A stretch of 64,000 nucleotides of DNA from Microbulbifer hydrolyticus (GTDB taxonomy: Bacteria; Pseudomonadota; Gammaproteobacteria; Pseudomonadales; Cellvibrionaceae): assembly GCF_009931115.1 (NCBI RefSeq), contig NZ_CP047491.1, forward strand, positions 186,001-250,000. The letters are read 5' to 3'. Each line of letters opens with the position of its first letter. The stretch's first letter is position 1. Under the pieces are notes generated by a model. That model did not search any database. It was given only the letters and a program-made list of their open reading frames with translations, and was not told the DNA's origin. The translations under genes and the position numbers were made by a program. Shown here in pieces: positions 56,910 through 64,000 of the stretch.

Positions 56910-57910
56910 CGGTGGCCTCCCATGGCCGGGGGCAGTTGCTGGTCGCGCCCGGCAAAGAAGCAGTAGGCGAGCACCAGCAGCCAGAAAAAGCCACCCACGG
57001 CGAGTTTTACGGTGATGCTGACCTCGGTACTGGAGGACCAGAAGGCCTCGAGAAACGCGGCAATAACCAGCATCAGGAAGGTTCCATACATGATTTTCAT
57101 CGACTCGCGTCCGGCTTCGCGCAGAGACTGGCGACGGCTCAGGTTGCCCGGACTCACCAGGGAATGTCCGAGGCGCAGACCCGCGGCACCGGCGAATACG
57201 ATGGCGGTCAACTCAAAGGCGCCGTGGCCGATCACGAAGGGATAAAACGTGGCGACGAAGCCCACCCGGGTGATATGTCCAAATATCGCACCGAGAAAAA
57301 TCCCGTTGAATACCAGGAAGAAAATAGAGCCGATCCCAAACAAAATCCCGGCCGCAAAGGTGCGGAAGGCGATACCAATATTGTTCTTGATGTAGAAACC
57401 GAACATCTGCAGGTCCGTATCGGAACCTCGTTCACGGCCGAGTACCCGGTTTGCCGGGTCGTACATGGATTCGATTTGCAGTACCTGTTCTGGCGACATC
57501 ACGGCGTAGATCAGGGCATCATTCCAGTAGCTGCCAAGCCCCATAACCAGTGCCGGAGCAAGGAACAGTCCGCAGGCCAGCCAGACAAAACGGGCCTGCT
57601 CGCGCAGGGCGCGGGGGAAGCCGGCAAAAAGAAATTCCAGCCAGCGGTTTCTGGATACCGATTTCTGCTGGTAGAGACGCTGGTGACAATGCATCACCAG
57701 CTGATTCAGCCGCGCAACCAGATTGCTGGTGTACTGGCGCTCCTTGGCGACCGCAAGATGCTGACACAGGCGGCGGTAACTGGCCGGCAGATCATCGGTG
57801 GTTGCCGCTCCGTCAGCGTCAACAGACTGGTTTTTACGGTAACCCGAAAGTGTGTTTTCCAGTTGTAGCCACAGGCTCTGGTGGCGCTGCTCAAAATCGC
57901 GCTGCTTCAT
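56906..57910 (-). CDS. SpoIIM-like membrane protein
   Basis: 334 residues. Cytoplasmic helical N-terminus (MKQRDFEQRHQSLWLQLEN), then about six membrane segments. Stage II sporulation M family pattern: YIKNNIGIAFRTFAAGILFG, then GHGAFELTAIVFAGAAGLRL. The organism does not look spore-forming, so the fold serves another envelope role, as in other Gram-negatives with MoxR clusters. Overlaps the RDD gene and the DUF4129 gene. Confidence 0.88.
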   Translation of the reverse strand: MKQRDFEQRHQSLWLQLENTLSGYRKNQSVDADGAATTDDLPASYRRLCQHLAVAKERQYTSNLVARLNQLVMHCHQRLYQQKSVSRNRWLEFLFAGFPRALREQARFVWLACGLFLAPALVMGLGSYWNDALIYAVMSPEQVLQIESMYDPANRVLGRERGSDTDLQMFGFYIKNNIGIAFRTFAAGILFGIGSIFFLVFNGIFLGAIFGHITRVGFVATFYPFVIGHGAFELTAIVFAGAAGLRLGHSLVSPGNLSRRQSLREAGRESMKIMYGTFLMLVIAAFLEAFWSSSTEVSITVKLAVGGFFWLLVLAYCFFAGRDQQLPPAMGGHR

Positions 57911-58689
57911 TGGATGCCCGCCTGACGTTGCGCGCCCGTGGGCGTGGGAGTGTCTTCTGGTGTGCGCGCACCGAGCAACCAGCGGCCGATCGCGTGCAGT
58001 CGGTTGAGTCCTTCTTCCCCGGATCTTTCGGTAATCGGCTGCAACAGGTCGGCCAGTTCCTGCTGGCGTGCACGGCTTAATTCACTGCTGCGTTCCGCAA
58101 GACTGATGATGGCCTGCTGATCTTCCAGGCGTAATCCCCGGGGTGGTGGAACCGGGGCAACCTGCGGCAGGGTGGCTGAGGCCGCGGTCTGTTCGCGATA
58201 CACCACCAGAGTGCCAGCGGCATGGTCGCCGAGGCGCTGGAAATGGCGGCTGCAGGTCATACTGATGATGCCGGTGAAATAACCGAAGGGAAGAAAGTCG
58301 GCAAAGCGCAGCAGGTTGCGCATGATCGAGGGGCCCCAGCTGATGGGGGTGAGGTTATCGTTGACCACCGCCAGGGAAAACGCTTTTTTCCCCGGGGTCT
58401 GGCCGCCCCGCATCACCTCAAAAACCACCGGGTAAAACCATTCGAGCAGAAATGACACGAGCAGCCAAAGCCCGACGCCCGCAGCGCCCGCGATATTCAG
58501 GGCAATGCCGAGCGCTATCAGGATCAGGGTTCGATAAAACAGGTCCACCGAATACGCCAGTAACCGCGGCACCGGGCCCGCAACCTGGGTGGTGAGATCA
58601 ATACCCTCGGGGGTTTCGATTTCGTACAGGGTGTCCAGGCCGGTGACTTCGGCAGAGGGCGGCGATGGTGCGGGGTCGGTGTTGTGCAT
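57907..58689 (-). CDS. RDD family membrane protein
   Basis: 260 residues. RDD domain (about 35-165): VPRLLAYSVDLFYRTLIL, then GQTPGKKAFSLAVVND with two or three membrane helices. The C-terminal 90 residues are soluble and helical. First gene of the overlapping block RDD-SpoIIM-DUF4129-DUF4350-MoxR-DUF58. Confidence 0.9.
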   Translation of the reverse strand: MHNTDPAPSPPSAEVTGLDTLYEIETPEGIDLTTQVAGPVPRLLAYSVDLFYRTLILIALGIALNIAGAAGVGLWLLVSFLLEWFYPVVFEVMRGGQTPGKKAFSLAVVNDNLTPISWGPSIMRNLLRFADFLPFGYFTGIISMTCSRHFQRLGDHAAGTLVVYREQTAASATLPQVAPVPPPRGLRLEDQQAIISLAERSSELSRARQQELADLLQPITERSGEEGLNRLHAIGRWLLGARTPEDTPTPTGAQRQAGIQ

Positions 58690-58724
58690 CAGACAGGGCT
58701 ACGGCTATAGCGGCAAAATAGATC

Positions 58725-58757
58725 GGCAGAAAGGCTTCATGATGAAGCCCTTCTGCC
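58725..58757 (-). terminator. Inverted repeat after the membrane protein gene
   Basis: 15-bp arms GGCAGAAAGGCTTCA and its complement with one mismatch around TGA. It lies 11 bases beyond the stop of the gene at 58768. T tract is missing, so function as terminator is likely but not certain. Confidence 0.5.
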
Positions 58758-58767
58758 TGTGTGGAAA

Positions 58768-59517
58768 TCACATTTCCGGGTTGGCCTCATGGCCACCGAA
58801 CATATTGCGGTACAGGATACCGTAGGCAATGCTGAGGGTCGGAACCGCCCAGATCAGGCCGATGATCAGTGCCAGGAAGCCGGCAAGGTAAAGCAGACCG
58901 ATTACGATCATGAAGCCGAAAACCGCGAACCAGTGCTTGGTGACCGCCTTGCGCGAAGTTTCCAGAGCCTGCCACGGGCCCAGGTTCTTATCCACGATCA
59001 GCGGAAGACTCAGGGCGTAGCCGATCATCAGATAGATACCTGGCAGTATCAACAGAACGAAGCCGAGGGCTACCAGCAGGTAAGTGAGAACGATGGCTAC
59101 CGCCAGTGGCAGCACCTTGTCGAAGTGGGCGAAGACTTCGGTACCGGAGACCTCTTCTTCCCGCGCGATTTTTACCCCGATCATCATCATACCGGCGGCC
59201 AGTGGCGCAGACGCTGCAGCAATAATCACATTGGAGAGAATGGCGCCGACGCCCTGGTTGGCGTCCGGGTCGGTGAAAGACTGTCCGGTTAGCAGGCCGG
59301 CCACCAGCGAAATGCCGATATAGGCCACAAAATACAGCAGTACCCCCAGCCACACGGTGCCCTTGTTGCCCTTGGTTTTGGCCCACGCCTCGCTCAGGGT
59401 ATCGCCGATGGCGACCTGGTAATCCCCCGCCAGCGCTTTGGGGATGGAACCCATATCACCGCTGGTGCTCTGGTTACCGGCCAGCTCGGCCTGGGGCGCG
59501 TTATAAATATCAGTCAT
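58768..59517 (-). CDS. Multi-pass membrane protein, DUF975-like
   Basis: 249 residues from ATG 59517 with AAGGAA upstream; longer frame not supported. N-terminus MTDIYNAPQAELAGN resembles that of the protein at 3217. Five or six membrane segments (VWLGVLLYFVAYIGISLV, AVAIVLTYLLVALGFVLLIL, WFAVFGFMIVIGLLYL). The layout resembles DUF975 or glycerophosphodiester phosphodiesterase membrane domains. Function unknown. Confidence 0.75.
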   Translation of the reverse strand: MTDIYNAPQAELAGNQSTSGDMGSIPKALAGDYQVAIGDTLSEAWAKTKGNKGTVWLGVLLYFVAYIGISLVAGLLTGQSFTDPDANQGVGAILSNVIIAAASAPLAAGMMMIGVKIAREEEVSGTEVFAHFDKVLPLAVAIVLTYLLVALGFVLLILPGIYLMIGYALSLPLIVDKNLGPWQALETSRKAVTKHWFAVFGFMIVIGLLYLAGFLALIIGLIWAVPTLSIAYGILYRNMFGGHEANPEM

Positions 59518-59738
59518 GGTCGAAATTCCTTCATCGATCTTTTTTTGTCTTTCTTGATGCCGGCGATAATTTCGCGGCCGGTTCTTCATAAAAACCGTGA
59601 ACGGCAACAGGGTCTGCAACGATAACACAGGTCCAGCCGCTGTTGGCGCGGTATACACTTCGGTGTAAGCGCCTGTAATTGGGGGTGGCGGAACGCTACT
59701 ATTGCGCGAAGCTGTCTGATAGAAAAGGTGGATGAAGC

Positions 59739-60356
59739 ATGGGAAAGTGGCTGCTGCGTGCGGGGTTGGTGCTGATTCTGCTAGCGGGAAGTTATGCCGC
59801 GCTACCCTGGTATTCCGCCAGGCAGCTGATAGAGGCCGCCCATCATGAGGATATGGCCGGGCTCGCGCGCTATGTGGACTTCCCCCGGTTGCGCATGAAT
59901 ATTCGCGCCCGGCTCAAGAGCGAATTGCAGGAATCCATGGGCGCTGAGCTGCCACCGGAGCTGGGCGGGTTATTCTCGGCCGGGGCCGATATGCTTCTCG
60001 GGCCGCTGCTGGACAGGCTGATCAGTCCGGAAGGCATTTCCGACCTGATACAGGGGCGCAAGGACTGGCGGGAATTCGAGCGGGATCTGGAGCGGGCTTT
60101 CGGAAACACCGGGCGTACACCGGCGCCAACGCAGCCGCCAGAAACACCGTCGATCGGAGTTGGTGGTGCTGGAGCGCACGAGCATGGCCACCGCTGGAAA
60201 CTTAGTCACTGGCATTTTAGCGGGTTAAACTCGGTCGAAGTTATCTGCGGTAATCAAGGCGACGCGTCCAGTGTGAAACTTATACTGCAGCGCAAAGGCT
60301 TGCGCTGGCAGCTGGTCGATTTGTACCTGATCAATGGACAACAAACGGAGAGGTGA
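59739..60356 (+). CDS. DUF2939 protein
   Basis: 205 residues with an N-terminal membrane helix (LLRAGLVLILLAGSYAALPW). The DUF2939 core (YSARQLIEAAHHEDMAGL, VDFPRLRMNIRARLKSEL) follows. C-terminal beta part (KLSHWHFSGLNSVEV, VKLILQRKGLRWQLVDLYL). Overlaps or abuts the DUF2237 gene downstream, so both are co-transcribed. Confidence 0.85.
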   Translation: MGKWLLRAGLVLILLAGSYAALPWYSARQLIEAAHHEDMAGLARYVDFPRLRMNIRARLKSELQESMGAELPPELGGLFSAGADMLLGPLLDRLISPEGISDLIQGRKDWREFERDLERAFGNTGRTPAPTQPPETPSIGVGGAGAHEHGHRWKLSHWHFSGLNSVEVICGNQGDASSVKLILQRKGLRWQLVDLYLINGQQTER

Positions 60357-60358
60357 GT

Positions 60359-60748
60359 GTGGCGATTACTATGGAAATGCACGAGTCAAAAAACGTATTC
60401 GGTGAGCCGCTGGTCCCCTGCAGTACCGACCCGCTGACAGGCTTTTTCCGCGATGGCTGTTGTAATACCAACGATCAGGATCTGGGCTCCCACACGGTGT
60501 GTGTCGAGGTGAGCCGGGCTTTCCTCCAGTTCTCTCGCGAACGCGGTAATGATCTCAGCACCCCGGTGGAGGAGTTTGGTTTTCCCGGGTTGAATCCCGG
60601 AGATCGCTGGTGTCTGTGTGCTGCTCGCTGGCTCGAGGCTCAGAAGGCTGATATGGCGCCGCGAGTGTTTCTTCAGCGCACTCATGTGCGGGCACTGGAA
60701 ATTGTTCCGCTGGCAGTATTGCGTGAGTACGCCGCGGATCTCAATTGA
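60359..60748 (+). CDS. DUF2237 protein
   Basis: 129 residues. GTG 60359 is chosen because GGAG lies 8 bases upstream; GTG 60353 is too close to it. Family signature: NVFGEPLVPCSTDPLTGF, DGCCNT, SHTVCVEVS, FPGLNPGDRWCLCAARW. Conserved cysteines suggest metal or redox chemistry, but no activity is known. Confidence 0.88.
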   Translation: MAITMEMHESKNVFGEPLVPCSTDPLTGFFRDGCCNTNDQDLGSHTVCVEVSRAFLQFSRERGNDLSTPVEEFGFPGLNPGDRWCLCAARWLEAQKADMAPRVFLQRTHVRALEIVPLAVLREYAADLN

Positions 60749-60972
60749 GCGGGGGTCGAATCTGGAAAGATGCCCTGGGCGGGCCATCCTGGCTTACCCA
60801 GAGCCAGCCTTACGGCTGATTACCAACTCACAGGATGAGTATTTGTTGGTGGGCGCGGTCTCCGTTCCAACCGATTCTCCGCGAAGGAGTAAACCGGATT
60901 GCCCAGAGGTAAGCATGCGCTTACTTCGCAAAGCCTGCAATAGCCACTTCGGGTCAAAGCCTCGGCCTAAAC

Positions 60973-61767
60973 TTAAATCAGCCCCTCACTGACGCACTTG
61001 GATATCAGCTGTCCAGTAGTGCGACACTCGGCCTTTCTGAGCATATTTTTACGGTGATTCTTTACGGTGTTAGCCGAGATTTCCAATGCGCTGGCAATAT
61101 AGATACTCGTCCTTCCCTCTGCCAGTAGTCTCAATACCTCGACCTCCCGCCGTGTAAACGGCGAAGGTGTGGCTTGAGGCTTGGCATCTTTTTTGAGTAC
61201 ATCGATATTCAGAAGACTTTCGCCACCAAGAATATTCAGTAGTGACAATTTGTAATTGTTTTTATCGATCAGGTGGGAAATATCAGTGTGAATGCGCAGG
61301 GACCGGGTCACCCCCTGCGTCTGGTCTGCATCCAGTATCAGGACCTGCTGATTGAAAAGCCGATAGCTGTTGTCGCGGATCTTTAGGCGAGCGCAGTACG
61401 AGATTTTATAGTTGCTTGCCTGATCCATGCCGATATCTCGGTCCAGGATGGTCATTGCCATTTTTTCTGCGCGGGCCACGAAGGCGAGATCGTCGGGGTG
61501 GATTCTGTCGGTGATGCACTGAATGGTCGCCCCGGCAGGGTCGAGCCCGAGGATATCCTGCACAGATTGGCTTAGCTGTATGGGCTGCTCGATCCTGAGC
61601 AAGTCCAGGACATAATAGTAGGATGTGCCGGTAGTGAAGGCCGCGCCGATAAACTGGTCGACACCCTGCACCGGCAGAGGATTATCCCGCTGGACCGACG
61701 TCGCTGGCGTCTTGTGCGATTCGGGCTGGATCCGACGTGGTTCTGGCTGCAGGTCATCTCGCGCCAT
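60973..61767 (-). CDS. PAS-LuxR regulator 1
   Basis: 264 residues. A PAS-like fold (about 40-185: YYYVLDLLRIEQPIQLSQS, ITDRIHPDDLAFVARAEK, RIHTDISHL) precedes a LuxR helix-turn-helix (about 200-262: FTRREVEVLRLLAEGRTS, NTVKNHRKNMLRKAEC). No acyl-homoserine lactone domain, so the signal is not AHL. Paralogous to the next gene; about 100 bases separate them. Confidence 0.85.
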   Translation of the reverse strand: MARDDLQPEPRRIQPESHKTPATSVQRDNPLPVQGVDQFIGAAFTTGTSYYYVLDLLRIEQPIQLSQSVQDILGLDPAGATIQCITDRIHPDDLAFVARAEKMAMTILDRDIGMDQASNYKISYCARLKIRDNSYRLFNQQVLILDADQTQGVTRSLRIHTDISHLIDKNNYKLSLLNILGGESLLNIDVLKKDAKPQATPSPFTRREVEVLRLLAEGRTSIYIASALEISANTVKNHRKNMLRKAECRTTGQLISKCVSEGLI

Positions 61768-61868
61768 GTGTTTGCCTGAAATTGTTATTGGTATTTTGTG
61801 TGCATTGTGGGCGATCTGTCGTCACAGCTGCATCGATTTATTGATTGGCGATGCTGCCGAATTTCTGT

Positions 61869-62774
61869 CTATATCAATCCTTCGGTGATACAGGAGGCTA
61901 CCAGCTGGCTCATATTCTGGCAGTCGGCTTTCTTGAGAATACGCTTGCGGTGGTTTTTCACCGTGTATTCAGACAGGGACAGCTCGCGACCAATTTCGGC
62001 ACTGGTGAGGCCCTCTGCGACCAGCTTGATCACGGTAATCTCGCGCTCGGTAAAAACCGGCCGGCTCGGTTGCCTGTGACCAGCGCTGTCATCCACCTTA
62101 ATATCCAGATAGGAAGGCTCACCATTCATGCCAATCAGTGACAGCCGGTAGTTGTTTTTGTCGGTGAGGTGGGAAATGTCGGTATGGACGTTGAGCGCCT
62201 TGCCAATCCCGCCCTCTGGATCCGTGGTCAGCACAATTGCCTGGTGGTTGAACAGGTGGTAGGTGCCGCCTTTTACCCGAGCCCGAAAGCAGTAGGAAAC
62301 CTTGTAGTCTTTAATTTTTTCGACGCCCAATTTCTGTTGGAAAAACTGGATCGCCGTTGCCTCGGCGCGTGCGACAAAATCCATGTCGTCCGGATGTATC
62401 TGGTTGAGGATGTCATGAAATGTGAGGGTCTCGGGATCCAGATCGTGGATATTTCCTACATTCTGGCTGACGTAAAACAGGTCGAGATCAAACACGTCAA
62501 ATACATAGTGGTAGAAGGGGCCGTTGCTGAAAACGGAACTGACCAGCTCATCGACCCTGAATTGCGCCAGCTCTGTTTTGCGCTTGGCAAACAACTCGCT
62601 ACGGGTTGCCCATACTCCCGTCAGCAACTTGGTTTGCGGGTTTTCTTCTAGTGTGTCATCGGCCACGCCTGAACGTCCTTCTGTTTCATGCAATCCAGCT
62701 TCAGCGACGGCGTTGGTGCGGGTATCGCTATCGCGCGCAAACCACCGACCTGGAAACGTTGTGACATAAATCAC
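61869..62774 (-). CDS. PAS-LuxR regulator 2
   Basis: 301 residues from a weak GTG at 62774; a GTG near codon 37 is an alternative start. Same layout as regulator 1: PAS-like part (FYHYVFDVFDLDLFYVSQN, QIHPDDMDFVARAEA, NVHTDISHLTDKNNYRLSL) and LuxR helix-turn-helix (FTEREITVIKLVAEGLTS, EYTVKNHRKRILKKADC). Gene duplication is evident. Target genes are unknown. Confidence 0.82.
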   Translation of the reverse strand: MIYVTTFPGRWFARDSDTRTNAVAEAGLHETEGRSGVADDTLEENPQTKLLTGVWATRSELFAKRKTELAQFRVDELVSSVFSNGPFYHYVFDVFDLDLFYVSQNVGNIHDLDPETLTFHDILNQIHPDDMDFVARAEATAIQFFQQKLGVEKIKDYKVSYCFRARVKGGTYHLFNHQAIVLTTDPEGGIGKALNVHTDISHLTDKNNYRLSLIGMNGEPSYLDIKVDDSAGHRQPSRPVFTEREITVIKLVAEGLTSAEIGRELSLSEYTVKNHRKRILKKADCQNMSQLVASCITEGLI

Positions 62775-63010
62775 ATCTTTGATGAGACTTTTTTATCAGC
62801 TTTGGCGTGGAATTCCAATCTTAATTGGTACGTTCGTCACATATTGCTCGCAACAAGTTGCGTTAAGACAGGAATGCATGTTTTGCGGCTGGGTGGGCGT
62901 GGCGCTCCAGGCAGGAGGGAGGGGAGAGAGTAAGACCCGGTCAATCGCGCCGGGTATTGGCTGGGGTCCTACTCTTCGTAGCTATGAACAACTGGGCAGC
63001 GCCCCTCCCG

Positions 63011-63994
63011 TCAGGAGGGGAGGAAGTCAATCGAGTAATTGAGTGTGGACTTCTCTACGTTGGCTGCGCCAAAGTTGATCAGGCGAATACGGGCGAGCAG
63101 CTTACGCTCCAGATCCGCGTTATCGAGTTCGCTGCTTACCAGGCTTACCCCGGAAATGGTGCCATTGGCCTCGATCACCAGTTTTACGGTCACCTTGCCT
63201 GCCAGTGTCGGGTCGCGGCGCAGTGCGCGGTTGTAGATGGCGAAGATGGCCCCTTTATTGGCCTCCATGACCTGTCGGATGGACTCTTCACCACGGGTAC
63301 CGCGCTCGCGTCGGGCCTGTTTGCCGCTGGATTTCGCGGCCGCGGTCGCTTCCGCAACTTCCACCTGCGTGGTTTCGCGGCCAGACAGGGCTGAGCCGCC
63401 GGTATTGCGACTCAATTGTCCGGTGTTGATGCCTCCGCTGGACGCCTTGGACTTGTCACTGATAAGGGAGCGGTCGATTTTTTGTGCCTTCGCCGCGCCG
63501 CTGGCGAGGCTGTTGGCACTGGCGACTTCCGACACATCCAGGCTGTCGCGCATGTCCATCAGGTCGTCCTGTAGCTGCATGAGCCCGCTGTTGGCTGCTT
63601 TCTCACGGGCCCTGGCGACCTCCGCGGCCGGCGCCTTCTCGGTAAGTGGCTTTGGTTTTACCGTCTTTATTGGTTCCGGCTTGGGCTTTTCGACGGGTTT
63701 TGGCTTTTCCTTTTTAACTGGTTTTGGCTTTTCCTGCTTCTTCTCCAGCGGTTTGGGCTTTGGTTTTTCTACCGGCTTGGGAAGCTCCTTCTTTTCCAGG
63801 ATCACCCGCGCCAGCTGGGGTGGCAGTTTCTCAGCCTGCTCGCGGGTAAGCTCCGGTGCGGGAATAAACGTGAACAGGGCCCCTATTACCACGAAAGCAG
63901 CAATACCGCTTTTCAGGAACCGGTTAAAACGTTGGTCTTCTTCCTCCGTTGAAGCCCACGGCAGCAGCGAGTTGTAGTAATGCCACGGCATCAT
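63011..63994 (-). CDS. AgmX/PglI C-terminal domain (TonB-like) protein
   Basis: 327 residues; the start is at the window edge, so a longer form cannot be excluded. One membrane anchor (about 29-46), a Lys-Pro rich spacer (KPKPLEKKQEKPKPVKKEKP type) and a helical part lead to a C-terminal AgmX/PglI domain (about 245-327: IFAIYNRALRRDPTLAGKV). The layout is that of TonB-like energy transducers; ExbBD-like genes may follow outside the window. Confidence 0.82.
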   Translation of the reverse strand: MMPWHYYNSLLPWASTEEEDQRFNRFLKSGIAAFVVIGALFTFIPAPELTREQAEKLPPQLARVILEKKELPKPVEKPKPKPLEKKQEKPKPVKKEKPKPVEKPKPEPIKTVKPKPLTEKAPAAEVARAREKAANSGLMQLQDDLMDMRDSLDVSEVASANSLASGAAKAQKIDRSLISDKSKASSGGINTGQLSRNTGGSALSGRETTQVEVAEATAAAKSSGKQARRERGTRGEESIRQVMEANKGAIFAIYNRALRRDPTLAGKVTVKLVIEANGTISGVSLVSSELDNADLERKLLARIRLINFGAANVEKSTLNYSIDFLPS

Positions 63995-64000
63995 TGCCGG

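Overview
The window is a chromosomal segment of a GC-rich, Gram-negative gammaproteobacterium. The best guess is a marine member of the Cellvibrionales such as Microbulbifer. The clues are the gene block yrfG-hslR-hslO-pckA, the glnA-(DUF4124)-ntrB-ntrC order with sigma-54 promoters, a secreted PHB-type esterase with thrombospondin type 3 calcium repeats, TonB-dependent transport and many MipA/DUF-type envelope proteins. The genus is inference; no rRNA gene is present.

Layout. 0-7 kb: the end of a VIT/CCC1 metal transporter, a secreted esterase, a small membrane protein, an AT-rich pair of orphan genes, and typA. 7.3-26 kb: an accessory envelope region. It holds two TIGR03032/DUF4915-type genes (the first broken by one in-frame TGA), a GNAT-like gene and a radical SAM gene in one operon. 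Facing them is an operon of overlapping genes mipA-DUF3019-rstA-like-rstB-like. Then come a 1693-residue repeat-rich autotransporter, a TonB-dependent receptor, an S9 prolyl oligopeptidase and a TonB-C-terminal protein. 26-36 kb: tRNA-Leu(CAG), ppc, thiI, glnA, a DUF4124 gene, ntrB, ntrC. 36-48 kb: a DUF3833 lipoprotein, a DUF4239 protein, an AI-2E-family permease, two tandem membrane-anchored M15-like peptidases, pckA, hslO, a DUF4124 protein, a trypsin-like PDZ protease, hslR, yrfG and a YhhN lysoplasmalogenase. 48-51.6 kb: cysK, cysQ, two small genes (one an orphan HicB-like antitoxin) and a small outer-membrane barrel. 51.6-60.7 kb: a MoxR cluster (DUF58, MoxR, DUF4350, DUF4129, SpoIIM-like, RDD, membrane protein), then DUF2939 and DUF2237 genes. 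60.9-64 kb: two tandem PAS-LuxR regulators and a TonB/AgmX-like protein.

How the parts may work together. The strongest new signal is a 14-bp word, (A/C/T)ACAAA(T/C)TGTTACA, found four times in 8 kb: upstream of each TIGR03032 gene, in front of the mipA-DUF3019-two-component operon, and in front of the autotransporter. It matches the remembered RstA box TACATNTNGTTACA at 10 of 12 defined positions. It therefore points to one envelope regulon joining the TIGR03032/GNAT/radical SAM operon to the surface autotransporter. What the radical SAM enzyme modifies is unknown.

Elsewhere, ppc and pckA, which make and consume oxaloacetate at the PEP node, both carry TGTAGT-N3/4-A(T/C)TACA dyads like HexR operators. 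glnA and ntrBC each have a -24/-12 promoter with upstream NtrC boxes. A large inverted repeat next to hslR looks like a dispersed, possibly mobile, palindromic element.
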